Source: Streptomyces sp. NBC_01304 (lineage in GTDB: Bacteria > Actinomycetota > Actinomycetes > Streptomycetales > Streptomycetaceae). Taken from it: a stretch of DNA of 64,000 nt. This document shows positions 14,725-24,819 of this stretch, piece after piece. Position 1 is the stretch's first letter, and every line of letters starts with the position of its first letter. The position numbers and the translations under genes are program-made. Location of the stretch: assembly GCF_035975855.1 (NCBI RefSeq), contig NZ_CP109055.1:4898001-4962000 (forward strand). Direction: 5' to 3'. The notes under the pieces were generated by a model. The model was not told the origin of the DNA, did no database searches, and worked only from the letters and a program-made list of their open reading frames with translations.

Positions 14725-16482
14725 TCACTTGAGGCGGGAGAGCCGCGCCTCCGGATTGCCGCCCTCCGGATTGTCCGAGCTGTACTGGAGGTCGTCGCCG
14801 ACCGGGCGGAGCGTCACGGGGTGGTCGCCCTTGGTGCAGCGGTCGTCGTCCGGGTCCTTGGGGCGTCCCGTCGCGAGGATCTGCTTGTCGGAGGCCTCCT
14901 TCAGGATGAGGACGTCCGCGCAGAGGTCGTTGCCGAGCAGGTCGGTCTGGTTGATCGTGCCGAACTGTTCGCCCGGCTTCGCCTGCTTGATGGTGACCTT
15001 GAGCGTGCCGCCCGGCAGCGAGCCGCCCAGGGCTTTGACATCGCCCTCCCAAGTGCCCAGATAGCGCTGGGGAATCGCCTTCGGGGCTGTATCGGCAGGC
15101 GGTTGATTCCCGGCGCCCTTCGAGGTGTCCCCGTCGCCCGTCATCAGCCCGAGTACGAAATACGAGCCGACGGTGACCGCGGCGAGCGCCCCGGCGACCG
15201 CGAGGGCCACGGTGCAACTGACGCGCCGCCCCCGGCCGTTCTCGGTCTGCGAGGTGGTCGCGGCGACCGAGACGGAGAGCTTGCCCGGTCCGGGCGTGGT
15301 GTCGGCGGGCCCGGACGTGCGGGGCGCGGGGACCACCGCGTCGGAGGGCTCCGCGGGGCCCGAGGCGGAAACGGAGCCCGGGGCAGCAGCGGGCCCCGAG
15401 GCAGAAGCAGGCGACACGGGCGCCCCGTACGAGGGATCCGGCGGCCCGAACCCCGGCGTCACCGCACCCCCGGACCCCGCCGGCGCCCCCACCGAAGGAC
15501 TGCTGAACGCCACCGGCCCCGAACCCCCATGAGCCGCAGCCGCCCCCGTCTCCCCCGCGTCCAGGTCGAGCAGCCGCACCGCGCTCCGGCTGACCTGCTC
15601 GACCAGCGGGCCCGGCAGCCACCCGGCGGCCGCGAGCGAGGCGGCGCCCTGGGGCGCGAGCCGCCGGGCGATCTCGGCGGGCTTCGGCCGCGCGCCCGGG
15701 TCCTTGGTGAGGCAGGCGCTCACCACGTCGCGCAAGTCGCCCTCGGGGAGCGTGATTTCGGGCTCCCCGTGGACGACCTTGTAGAGCAGCGCCGCCGAGG
15801 AGTCCCCGCTGAACGGCGAATGCCCGGTGGCCGCGTACGCCAGGACCGCGCCCAGCGAGAAGACGTCGGAGGCGCCCGTGACGCCCTTGCCGAGGATCTG
15901 CTCGGGCGCCATGTAGCCGGGCGAGCCGATGGAGACGCCGGTCGAGGTGAGCGAGGCGGTGCCGTCCGTGGCCCGGGCGATACCGAAGTCGATGAGGCGC
16001 GGCCCGTCCAGGGTGAGCAGCACGTTGGACGGCTTCACGTCGCGGTGGACGAGCCCGAGCGCGTGGACGGCCGCAAGCGACTCGGCGAGGCCCGCACCGA
16101 GGACGCGTACCGAATGGTCGGGAAGGGACGGCAGCGACCCGCGCTCGCCCACCGCCTGGGACAGCGAGGGCCCCGCCACGTACCCGGTCGCGACCCACGG
16201 CACCGAGGCCTCCGGATCCGCGTCGAGCACCGGCGCCGTCCACGCCCCGCCGACCCGGCGGGCCGCCTCGACCTCGCGGCGGAAGCGGGCCCGGAACTCC
16301 TCGTCCAGGGCGAAGTGCGGATGCACCACCTTGATCGCGACCGTGCGCCCGCCCGCGTTGCGGCCCAGATAGACGCGGCCCATCCCGCCCGCGCCCAGCC
16401 GCCCGAGCAGCCGGTAGGGGCCGATGACCGTGGGCTCACCGGCCTCCAGCGGCTGCATGGCCTTGTCCGGCAACGGCTGCAC
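14725..16482 (-). CDS. Transmembrane Ser/Thr protein kinase
   Basis: A 585-residue eukaryotic-type kinase. The kinase domain covers about residues 20-280: glycine loop GRLGAGGMGRVYLGR, lysine in VAIKVVHPHF, catalytic loop HRDVKPSNVLL, DFGIA, and SPGYMAPEQILGKG. A long Pro/Ala/Ser/Gly linker follows, then one transmembrane helix (VALAVAGALAAVTVGSYFVL) and an external domain of about 130 residues with LGTWEGDVKALGGSLPGG and paired cysteines. No PASTA repeats, so the sensed signal is unknown. I chose GTG 16482, preceded by GGGGGAGG; the upstream extension has no family match. Confidence 0.92.
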   Translation of the reverse strand: MQPLPDKAMQPLEAGEPTVIGPYRLLGRLGAGGMGRVYLGRNAGGRTVAIKVVHPHFALDEEFRARFRREVEAARRVGGAWTAPVLDADPEASVPWVATGYVAGPSLSQAVGERGSLPSLPDHSVRVLGAGLAESLAAVHALGLVHRDVKPSNVLLTLDGPRLIDFGIARATDGTASLTSTGVSIGSPGYMAPEQILGKGVTGASDVFSLGAVLAYAATGHSPFSGDSSAALLYKVVHGEPEITLPEGDLRDVVSACLTKDPGARPKPAEIARRLAPQGAASLAAAGWLPGPLVEQVSRSAVRLLDLDAGETGAAAAHGGSGPVAFSSPSVGAPAGSGGAVTPGFGPPDPSYGAPVSPASASGPAAAPGSVSASGPAEPSDAVVPAPRTSGPADTTPGPGKLSVSVAATTSQTENGRGRRVSCTVALAVAGALAAVTVGSYFVLGLMTGDGDTSKGAGNQPPADTAPKAIPQRYLGTWEGDVKALGGSLPGGTLKVTIKQAKPGEQFGTINQTDLLGNDLCADVLILKEASDKQILATGRPKDPDDDRCTKGDHPVTLRPVGDDLQYSSDNPEGGNPEARLSRLK

Positions 16483-16728
16483 GGCGTTCGCCTCCCCCTC
16501 AGAGCTGCGCCTGGCCACCGAGCTTCCACCCGGCGGGCACGCTGTCCAAAAGCGTACGGCCCAGGGCGGCCGCGAAGTGGCCAGGATCACTTCACCTCGG
16601 ACGGTCCGGGCGGGAACCCGGACCCACCCCATTCCCCTCTACATGTCCGGAATGCCCGCACTTCGCATTCCGCCCACCGCTCGTCCCCTGCCCAGGCATT
16701 CCTGCCCCAGCCCTCCCCGGAGTCACCG

Positions 16729-17721
16729 ATGAAACGCCCCTCCAAGACCCTGATCGCGGCCCTCGCCCTCGGCTCGGCCCTGGCGATGGCGGGCTGCTCC
16801 AACCAAGGCGACCCGGTGAGCTTCGGCGGACCGACCCAGCAGGGCAAGGCGAACCCGAAGTCCGACAGCCAGGTCCAGTTGCCGTCCAACCCGCGCAACT
16901 GGGAGACCCAGCGGACCCTGGCCAACGGCACGACGATCGGCAAGACCAGGCTCGACGGCAAGAAGTCCGGCTTCTCCGGCGACGTATGGGTGTGGGCGCC
17001 CAAGCAGTACTTCCAGGACGAGTACAAGGACAGCGCGTTCCCGGTCCTGATGGCGCTGCCCGGCTCCAACGGCTTCCCCACCAACTACTGGATGGGCGGC
17101 GACCTCAAGCTGCAGGAGAACATCCAGGAGATGGCGGACAGCGGCAAGAGCCTGCCGTTCATCGTGGTCATGCCGGTGCTCAACCCGAACAAGGACTACT
17201 ACTACGACGGCTCCGACATCCCGAACCAGCCGAAGATGGGCACCTGGATCTCGGACGACGTGCCGGACCTGGTCCGGGAGAACTTCCGCACCTTCAAGTC
17301 CCGTGACGGCTGGGGCTTCTTCGGCTCCTCCTCCGGCGGCTACGTCGGCATGAAGACGGTCCTGCAGCACCCGGAAAAGTTCCGCGCGGCCATCGCGGGC
17401 GGCCCCGACACCCGCCCCGACTCCCCGCTGTGGAAGGGCCACGAGAAGGAGAAGCAGGCCAACAACCCGGAGAAGCTCGCCGCCGACCTGATCAAGAAGG
17501 GCGGCCCCAAGGTGAACCTGTCGATCATGATGGGCACCAAGGAGAGCGGCCAGGCCAACATCAAGAAGTTCATGGACAAGCTCAACAAGGGCCCCATCGA
17601 CATGCAGTTGCACTGGATCAAGGACGGCACGCACAGCGGCCGCCTGTACGCCAAGGCCCTGGGCGACGGCCCGTTGGAGTGGCTGAGCAAGCACATGCTG
17701 GCGCCGACCCCGAGCAAGTAG
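16729..17721 (+). CDS. Secreted lipoprotein esterase (alpha/beta hydrolase)
   Basis: 330 residues. The signal peptide ends in a lipobox ALAMAGC with the lipidated Cys23. The mature part is an esterase of the EstD/mycolyl-transferase-like fold: VWVWAPKQYFQDE, PVLMALPGSNGFPTNYWMGG, and the nucleophile elbow GFFGSSSGGYVGM with the GxSxG serine. A late histidine in KDGTHSGRLY completes the likely triad. It probably acts on an ester or acyl substrate at the cell surface. A single gene, divergent from the kinase and closed by a terminator. Confidence 0.88.
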   Translation: MKRPSKTLIAALALGSALAMAGCSNQGDPVSFGGPTQQGKANPKSDSQVQLPSNPRNWETQRTLANGTTIGKTRLDGKKSGFSGDVWVWAPKQYFQDEYKDSAFPVLMALPGSNGFPTNYWMGGDLKLQENIQEMADSGKSLPFIVVMPVLNPNKDYYYDGSDIPNQPKMGTWISDDVPDLVRENFRTFKSRDGWGFFGSSSGGYVGMKTVLQHPEKFRAAIAGGPDTRPDSPLWKGHEKEKQANNPEKLAADLIKKGGPKVNLSIMMGTKESGQANIKKFMDKLNKGPIDMQLHWIKDGTHSGRLYAKALGDGPLEWLSKHMLAPTPSK

Positions 17722-17733
17722 CTCACCCCATAC

Positions 17734-17773
17734 CTGCGGCCTCGAGGGAACCCTGACCCCCTCGGGGCCGCAG
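17734..17773. terminator. Bidirectional terminator hairpin
   Basis: CTGCGGCC (17734-17741) pairs with GGCCGCAG (17766-17773), with further internal pairing of TCGAGGG with CCCTCG. It lies between the convergent esterase and mqnA genes. Confidence 0.8.
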
Positions 17774-17796
17774 TACGTCCCACGCGCTCAGGGCGC

Positions 17797-19009
<1,213 letters not shown>

Positions 19010-19213
19010 ATGGCTACCGGAACCGTGAAGTGGTTCAACGCTGAAAAGGGCTTTGGCTTCATTGCCCAGGAAGGCGGCGGCCCGGATGTCTTCGTCCACT
19101 ACTCCGCGATCAACGCGTCTGGCTTCCGCTCCCTCGAGGAGAACCAGGCCGTGAGCTTCGACGTCACGCAGGGCCCCAAGGGCCCGCAGGCCGAGAACGT
19201 CACCCCGGTCTGA
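19010..19213 (+). CDS. Cold-shock protein (CspA family)
   Basis: 67 residues, a complete cold-shock domain. RNP1 is seen as KGFGFIAQ and RNP2 as DVFVHYSAI, with the start [14 protein letters not shown]. It binds single-stranded RNA and DNA and acts as an RNA chaperone. Very strong ribosome-binding site, consistent with high expression. Followed by a strong terminator. Confidence 0.97.
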   Translation: MATGTVKWFNAEKGFGFIAQEGGGPDVFVHYSAINASGFRSLEENQAVSFDVTQGPKGPQAENVTPV

Positions 19214-19282
19214 TCTCGGACCATCGCTCTTGATCCGGAACGCCTGACCCCACGGGTCGGGCACGGATAGCACCACCCAAGG

Positions 19283-19315
19283 AGCCCTGCTCCCGCTTCG
19301 GCGGGAAGCGGGGCT
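19283..19315 (+). terminator. Terminator of the cold-shock gene
   Basis: AGCCCTGCTCCCGC pairs with GCGGGAAGCGGGGCT around a TTCG tetraloop, followed by TCTGCCTTTTC. Confidence 0.85.
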
Positions 19316-19327
19316 TCTGCCTTTTCG

Positions 19328-19393
19328 CTTGCCGCTTCCCCACGCGCACCTTGCCGCTCCCCCACCCGCACCTTGCCGCTCCCCTACGCGTAC
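19328..19393. repeat. Three tandem 22-bp repeats
   Basis: CTTGCCGCTTCCCCACGCGC plus AC occurs three times without gaps (19328-19349, 19350-19371, 19372-19393) with one to three substitutions. The last copy runs over the stop codon of the minus-strand PH-domain gene. Confidence 0.9.
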
Positions 19394-19854
19394 TCCGGGG
19401 CCGCGCTACGGGAGTGCGCATCCGCTGTCCTGGCCTGCTGCGCCGCCGCCAGGATCTGGGCGGCGATGCGGTCTGCCCGGGGCTCCCGGCCGAGCCACTT
19501 GGCCATATTGGTCTTCGCCATCGCGACACAGATCAGCCGCCGGTCACCGGCCCGGACGGTGAGACCGGTCCAGCCGGCCCGCACCTCGGTGAGCTCGCGC
19601 AGCGGCAGGCCCCGGGAGCGCAGCAGTCCCCGCACGACGACCTGGTCCTCCGTGACAGCCACCCGGCTGCGGAACACAAGGCCGAGGACGGCGAGATACC
19701 CGGCCGCCCAGCACGCCGTCTCCAACGGACCGGTGTCACCCAGCACATCGCCGACAAGGAGCACGCCCAAGAGCACGGCGCACAGCGCCCTTTCACTGCC
19801 GCCGACCCCCCATTCCCTGCGGGTGATCCGGCGGGGCGACTGGTGGGCCTGCAT
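19384..19854 (-). CDS. PH-domain membrane protein
   Basis: 156 residues. Two hydrophobic segments (ALCAVLLGVLLVGDVLG and ACWAAGYLAVLGLVF, about residues 23-62) precede a bacterial PH-like domain (VAVTEDQVVVRGLLRSRGLP, then LRELTEVRAGWTGLTVRAGD). The pattern is that of Streptomyces PH-domain proteins of unknown role. The start is ATG 19854, preceded by GAGGAAGGCAG. Its 3' end coincides with a 22-bp tandem repeat array. Confidence 0.78.
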   Translation of the reverse strand: MQAHQSPRRITRREWGVGGSERALCAVLLGVLLVGDVLGDTGPLETACWAAGYLAVLGLVFRSRVAVTEDQVVVRGLLRSRGLPLRELTEVRAGWTGLTVRAGDRRLICVAMAKTNMAKWLGREPRADRIAAQILAAAQQARTADAHSRSAAPEYA

Positions 19855-20053
19855 GGTGGGGCTGCCTTCCTCGTACGGGGGACGCGGAGGCGTCCATAAA
19901 GGAAGCGTAAAGGCGCGGGTCGTGGCATGACCGGGTCCAAGGCCCTTGGCACGGAAGGACCTTGGACCTTCGATTGCCGCCCAATGGAGGCGAACCGAGA
20001 GGTGGGCCTTTCCTACCGTTGGCCCTGAGGTGTATCGAAAGGACCCCCACACC

Positions 20054-20851
20054 ATGGCCAACGCCAAGACCAGCAGGAAGAACGAGCAGCGGGCGGCCCG
20101 TGAGCGGCTGCGCGCCGAGCGGGAGGCCCAGGCCCGCAAGGCGAAGCTGCGCGGGCGGCTGCTCGTCGGCGGCGCCGTGGTCGTGGCGCTCGCCGTCGCG
20201 GGGAGCGTCGGCTGGTACGTCGCCCGGCCGGACGCCGACGCGGCCGCGGCCGAGAAGCCGCTGATCCAGCCGAAGCACACGAGCGGCACCACCGTCACCT
20301 ACGGCAAGGCCGACGCGAAGCACACCCTGGACATCTGGCTCGACCCGCGCTGCCCGTACTGCGCGGGAGTCGAGACGGGGCTCGGCAAGACCATGAAGGA
20401 GCAGGCCGACGCGGGCACGTACAAGATCGAGTACCACTTCGCGACGTTCCTGGACGGCTCCCTGAAGGGCAAGGGGTCCAAGCGGGCGCTGAACGCGCTC
20501 GGCGCGGCCGTGAACGAGAGCCCCGAGAAGTTCATGGACTACCTCGGGGTGCTGTACGCCAACCACCCGGAAAAGGAGACCGACGACAAGTTCGGCTCCA
20601 CCGCGACGCTGCTCGAACTCGCGGACCAGGTGGACGGGTTGCGGACCCCCGCCTTCAACCAGGCTGTGAAGGAACTCACGTACATGCCCTGGGTGGAGAA
20701 GGTGTCCAAGGAGTTCTACAACCAGAACAAGACCGGAACGCCGGAAGTGAGCCTTGACGGAAAGAAGCTGGATGTCCTTTCCGGCAAGGGAATTGACTCC
20801 ATCTCGCCGGACGCGTTCAAGAAGCTGGTGGCCGATCAGTTGAAGGGCTGA
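20054..20851 (+). CDS. Membrane-anchored DsbA-like thioredoxin-fold protein
   Basis: 265 residues. A basic N-terminus rich in Arg and Ala, one membrane anchor (LLVGGAVVVALAVAGSVGWY, about 36-55), then an external DsbA-type domain with the active site CPYC in LDPRCPYCAGVE and the cis-proline region NKTGTPEVSLDGKKL near the end. Such proteins oxidise or isomerise disulfides of exported proteins. ATG 20054 follows AAAGGACCCCCACACC. Terminated by a perfect 11-bp hairpin. Confidence 0.9.
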   Translation: MANAKTSRKNEQRAARERLRAEREAQARKAKLRGRLLVGGAVVVALAVAGSVGWYVARPDADAAAAEKPLIQPKHTSGTTVTYGKADAKHTLDIWLDPRCPYCAGVETGLGKTMKEQADAGTYKIEYHFATFLDGSLKGKGSKRALNALGAAVNESPEKFMDYLGVLYANHPEKETDDKFGSTATLLELADQVDGLRTPAFNQAVKELTYMPWVEKVSKEFYNQNKTGTPEVSLDGKKLDVLSGKGIDSISPDAFKKLVADQLKG

Positions 20852-20884
20852 GTTTCCCGGATCTTTGCCGACTCTTCACTCGGC

Positions 20885-20916
20885 GGGCGTGCAGTTGGAT
20901 TCCCCACTGCACGCCC
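20885..20916 (+). terminator. Terminator after the DsbA-like gene
   Basis: GGGCGTGCAGT (20885-20895) pairs perfectly with ACTGCACGCCC (20906-20916). Confidence 0.85.
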
Positions 20917-21008
20917 GTCGCTATTTGTGCGTGGCGTCACAGATAACTCTCAGACTCATCGTGCATGCTGCGCGGCAGGCAATCGCGAAGAGGAGAGGTG
21001 AGTGCGCA

Positions 21009-21764
21009 ATGGCGGCGAACAAGGCCGGACGACTGCGCGTCCTGCTCGCGGTGGGCGCGCTGGTGTCGTGTGTCGTGGCCTTCGACGTGGGTGCCGGGAC
21101 CACACAGACGGACGGTGTCTCCCTCGTGGAGGCCGAGGGCGCGCCCGCGTCGGACGCTCCGGCCAAGGTGGGCGCCCTGTTCAGCAACGATCTGGACGGC
21201 GGGCACTTCTGCACCGCGTCCGTCGTGCACAGCGAGGGCCGGAACCTGATCGTCACGGCCGCGCACTGTCTGGGGGACGGCGAGGGCGTGGTCTTCGCGC
21301 CCGGCTACCACGACGGCGAGGCGCCGTACGGGACCTGGAAGCTGGACAAGGTCTTCCAGGACGCCACGTGGACCGACGACGACCAGGAGAGCGAGGACGC
21401 CGACGTCGCCTTCGCCACCCTCGCGCCGAAGGACGGCAAGGAGATCGAGGACGTCACCGGCGCGACCACGCTGGACGCGAGCGGCCGCACCGGCGACAAG
21501 GTCACCGTCACCGGCTATCCGAGCTCCGAGGACGCCCCGCGGACCTGCACCAACACCGCCGGCAAGCACAGCGGCACGCAACAGCGCATCGACTGCCCCG
21601 ACTTCGCCACCGGCACCAGCGGCAGCCCGTGGATCGCGAAGGACGGCAAGCTGGTGGGCATCCTGGGCGGCTATCAGGGGGGCGGCGACGAGGACGACGT
21701 GTCGTACAGCATCGTGCTCGGCAAGCTCACGGCCGACCTCTACAAGAAGGCCACGAGCAGTTAG
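21009..21764 (+). CDS. Secreted trypsin-like serine protease
   Basis: 251 residues with an N-terminal signal segment (LLAVGALVSCVVAFDVGAG). The catalytic triad is visible: His in VTAAHCLG, Asp in EDADVAFATL and Ser in ATGTSGSPWI. Cysteines HFCTAS/AHC and CTNT/IDC probably form two disulfides, as in V8- and chymotrypsin-like proteases. ATG 21009 is preceded by AGAGGAGAGG. Substrate preference is not evident. Confidence 0.9.
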   Translation: MAANKAGRLRVLLAVGALVSCVVAFDVGAGTTQTDGVSLVEAEGAPASDAPAKVGALFSNDLDGGHFCTASVVHSEGRNLIVTAAHCLGDGEGVVFAPGYHDGEAPYGTWKLDKVFQDATWTDDDQESEDADVAFATLAPKDGKEIEDVTGATTLDASGRTGDKVTVTGYPSSEDAPRTCTNTAGKHSGTQQRIDCPDFATGTSGSPWIAKDGKLVGILGGYQGGGDEDDVSYSIVLGKLTADLYKKATSS

Positions 21765-21776
21765 GGGCGACGGGGA

Positions 21777-23579
21777 TCAGGTCTCGTACAGCTCGTCCAC
21801 CTCCCCCGAGTACCGCTCCACCACCGCCTTGCGGCGGACCTTGAGGCTCGGGGTGAGGAGGCCCGACTCGATGCTGAAGTCCTCGTCCAGGAGCGCGAAG
21901 GCGCGGATCCTGGCCGGCCGGGACACCTGCTCGTTGGCCGCCGCCACGGCCTGCCCGACCAGCTCGCGGACCCGGGGGTCACGGGCCAAGGGCTCCTCCA
22001 GCCGTACGTTCTCGCGGCCGGCCCAGCCCCGTACCTCCTCCTCGTCCAGCGTGATCAGCGCGACCGGGTAGGGCCTGCGGTCGCCGACCATGACCGCGCG
22101 GGAGACGTACCGGGACTGCTGGATGGCGAACTCGACCAGGGACGGGGTGAGGTTCTTGCCGCCCGACGTGATGATGAGGTCCTTCTTGCGGCCGGTGATG
22201 AAGAGATAGCCGTCCTCGTCCAGGTGCCCCAAGTCCCCGGTGTGCAGCCAGCCTTCAGCGTCCAGGGCCTCGGCGGTGGCGCCCGGATTGCCCTGGTAGC
22301 CGGGGAAGACGTTGGCCCCGCGGGCCAGCACCTCGCCGTCCTCGCCGACGCGGACGTCGCAGCCGGGGATGGGGCGGCCGACCGAGCCGTAGCGCAGGGC
22401 GCCCGGGTGGTTGACCGAGATGACGCCGCCGGACTCGGTCATGCCGTAGCCCTCGTAGATCGCGATGCCGCAGGCCCGCAGGAAGGTGAGGGTGTCGGGG
22501 GCGATCGGCGCCGCGCCGGTGAGGGCCCACTTGAGGCGGCCGCCGAAGGCCGCGCGCACCAGGGAGAAGAGCCGCTCGTCCGCGCCCTGCCACGCCGTCA
22601 GGAGTTCCCCCGTCGGCTCCTCGCCGCGCTCCCGCAGCCCGGCGACCTCGGCCCCGACCCGGACCGCCTCCGCGAACCGTTCGCGGCCGCCCTCCTGCCC
22701 CTCGGCGAGCCCGAGCACCACCGAGTGGACCTTCTCGAACAGGCGGGGCACGGACGGCAGATGGGTGGGTTTGGCCTCGGCGAGTTCGCCGACGATGTCC
22801 TCGATGCGGCCGCCGTAAAAGGTGAGCGAGGCGCCGAGCAGCAGCATCTTGAACTCGAAGAGCTGGGCCATGGCGTGGGCGAGCGGGAGATAGAGGTACG
22901 CGGTGTCGCCGGGGCCGGCCGGGATCTGGTCGTGGGTGCCGTCGCGCACCGCGCCGATGTTGCCGTGGGTGATCTGGCAGCCCTTGGGCAGGCCGGTGGT
23001 GCCGGAGGTGTAGATGATGGTGGCCAGGTCGTCGTTCGTACGGGACTCCGCGACCGCCAACAGGTCGTCCAGCGGCGTCTGTTGGGGCAGGTCGAGCAGG
23101 GCCAGGTCCTTGCCGGGGGCCGCCTCGCTCATCAGGACCACGTGCCGTACGCCGGGCAGCTCGCCGCGCAGCCGCTCGATCTTCGCGGCCTGGGCGGCGT
23201 TCTCGCAGATGACGACGGACGCACCGGAGTCGCCGAGGACCCAGGTCACCTCCTCGTCACCCGCCGTCGGATAGACCGGCACCACGACCGCGCCCGCCGT
23301 GAACGTCCCGAAGTGCGCGTACGTCCACTCCGGACGGGTCTCCGCGAGGATCGCCACGCGGTCGTCGGGCCGTACGCCGAGACCGATCAGGCCGCGGCCG
23401 ACGGAGCGTACGTTCTCCCGGAGTCGGTCGTACGTGACCTCCGCCCAGCCGCCGCCCGGCGTCTTGAAGCGCAGGGCCTGCTCGGCGGCGAAGCGGTCGG
23501 CCGCCCACTCCATGAACACGGCGAGCGTGGCGGGCTGGTCGGGCCGCACGGGAGTTTCCGGCTTCGGCTGCATGGCCAT
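21777..23579 (-). CDS. fadD: Long-chain acyl-CoA synthetase (AMP-forming)
   Basis: 600 residues, ANL superfamily. The AMP site is TIIYTSGTTGLPKGC (P-loop), followed by the YGMTESGG block, the GWLHTGDLG block, and FITGRKKDLIITSGGKNLTP near the C-terminus. It activates a fatty acid to acyl-CoA for degradation or lipid synthesis. Start ATG 23579 (a second ATG two codons later is equally possible); no clear ribosome-binding site is visible. Divergent from an AraC regulator 111 bp away. A second family member is at 27867-29771. Confidence 0.93.
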   Translation of the reverse strand: MAMQPKPETPVRPDQPATLAVFMEWAADRFAAEQALRFKTPGGGWAEVTYDRLRENVRSVGRGLIGLGVRPDDRVAILAETRPEWTYAHFGTFTAGAVVVPVYPTAGDEEVTWVLGDSGASVVICENAAQAAKIERLRGELPGVRHVVLMSEAAPGKDLALLDLPQQTPLDDLLAVAESRTNDDLATIIYTSGTTGLPKGCQITHGNIGAVRDGTHDQIPAGPGDTAYLYLPLAHAMAQLFEFKMLLLGASLTFYGGRIEDIVGELAEAKPTHLPSVPRLFEKVHSVVLGLAEGQEGGRERFAEAVRVGAEVAGLRERGEEPTGELLTAWQGADERLFSLVRAAFGGRLKWALTGAAPIAPDTLTFLRACGIAIYEGYGMTESGGVISVNHPGALRYGSVGRPIPGCDVRVGEDGEVLARGANVFPGYQGNPGATAEALDAEGWLHTGDLGHLDEDGYLFITGRKKDLIITSGGKNLTPSLVEFAIQQSRYVSRAVMVGDRRPYPVALITLDEEEVRGWAGRENVRLEEPLARDPRVRELVGQAVAAANEQVSRPARIRAFALLDEDFSIESGLLTPSLKVRRKAVVERYSGEVDELYET

Positions 23580-23690
23580 GACGCTAGGGACGCCCCACGA
23601 CGAGCGGGGATGACCGGAAACGTCACCACCGCTGACCTCTGCGCTCACGGGCCCTGTCGCCATGGTCATGTCGCGGCTACCGTCAGTCCT

Positions 23691-24734
23691 ATGGCGAGGC
23701 GGACGATCACCGTGCACCACGTGCGGGCCGTGCTGCGCGGTGCGCGGCGGAGCGGCGTGGACACCGTGCCGCTGTTGCAGGCCGCGCAGATACCGCCGCT
23801 GCTCCTGGGTGACGACCGGGCGCGGGTCACGCCCGAGCAGTTCGCCCGGCTGTTCCGCGCGCTGTACCGGGCGACGCAGGACGAGTTCCTCGGGCTCGGC
23901 CCGGCGCCCAGCAAGCCGGGGACCTTCGCGATGATGTGCCATGCCGCCTTCGGCTGCCGGGATCTGGGCGCGGCCACCGAGCGGGCCGTCACTTTCTACG
24001 GGCTGTTCCCCGACGGGCCCGACATGGTCCTCGAACGCGCCCCGGACGAGGCGGTGTTCGCGGTACGCAACGACCTCGCCCGCGACGAGGACCGCTTTCT
24101 CACCGAGTGCCTGGTCACCATCTGGCACCGCCTGTCCAGCTGGCTGATCGGCCGCCGCATCCCGCTGCGCTGGGCCGCCTTCGCCTATCCGCCGCCCCCG
24201 CACAAGGACGAGTACGAGCAACTCTTCGGCTGCCCCGTGCAGTTCGGGGCCGAGCGGACCGGGGCCGCCTTCGAGCCGCACTGGCTGGACGCGCCGCTCG
24301 TCCGGGACGAGGCCGACCTGGCCCGGATGCTGCGCAACGCGCCCTTCGACCTGCTCAGCCGACGGGAGTACGGCACGACGGTCACGGAGCAGGTGCGCCG
24401 CGCGCTCGTCCGGGCCCTCGGGGACTCGCCGCGGCTGCCCGCGCTCGGGGAGATCGCAGCTCGGCTCGCGGTGAGCCCGGCGACGCTGCGACGCCGGCTC
24501 GCGGCCGAGAGCACGTCGTACCAGCAGCTCAAGGACACGGTCCGGCGGGACGCGGCCATCGCGGGCCTCGCCGAGGGGCGGGAGCCGATCGCGGACCTCG
24601 CGGCGCGGCTCGGGTTCTCCGAGGACACCGCGTTCCACCGGGCGTTCCGGCGGTGGACGGGGACGACTCCGGGGGCGTACCGGGTCCAGACCCACGGCGA
24701 GCAGCCGCATGAGACACAGAGTCAGCAAAGCTGA
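23691..24734 (+). CDS. AraC-family regulator (OruR/Arabinose_bd type)
   Basis: 347 residues. The N-terminal 190 residues resemble the arabinose-operon-like domain of OruR and related lipid-metabolism regulators (starting with VHHVRAVLRGARRSGVD). The C-terminal two helix-turn-helix units end in LGFSEDTAFHRAFRRWTGTTPGAYR. It is divergent from the acyl-CoA synthetase and is its likely regulator; members of this type often control lipid or fatty-acid genes. Confidence 0.88.
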   Translation: MARRTITVHHVRAVLRGARRSGVDTVPLLQAAQIPPLLLGDDRARVTPEQFARLFRALYRATQDEFLGLGPAPSKPGTFAMMCHAAFGCRDLGAATERAVTFYGLFPDGPDMVLERAPDEAVFAVRNDLARDEDRFLTECLVTIWHRLSSWLIGRRIPLRWAAFAYPPPPHKDEYEQLFGCPVQFGAERTGAAFEPHWLDAPLVRDEADLARMLRNAPFDLLSRREYGTTVTEQVRRALVRALGDSPRLPALGEIAARLAVSPATLRRRLAAESTSYQQLKDTVRRDAAIAGLAEGREPIADLAARLGFSEDTAFHRAFRRWTGTTPGAYRVQTHGEQPHETQSQQS

Positions 24735-24819
24735 GCTTCGCGGTCAGCGCCGAACCTACTCGCCGGTCACTACCTTCCAGGCAACTACCCCTGCCCCACA
24801 GGACAGTTGGGAGAGCCGC

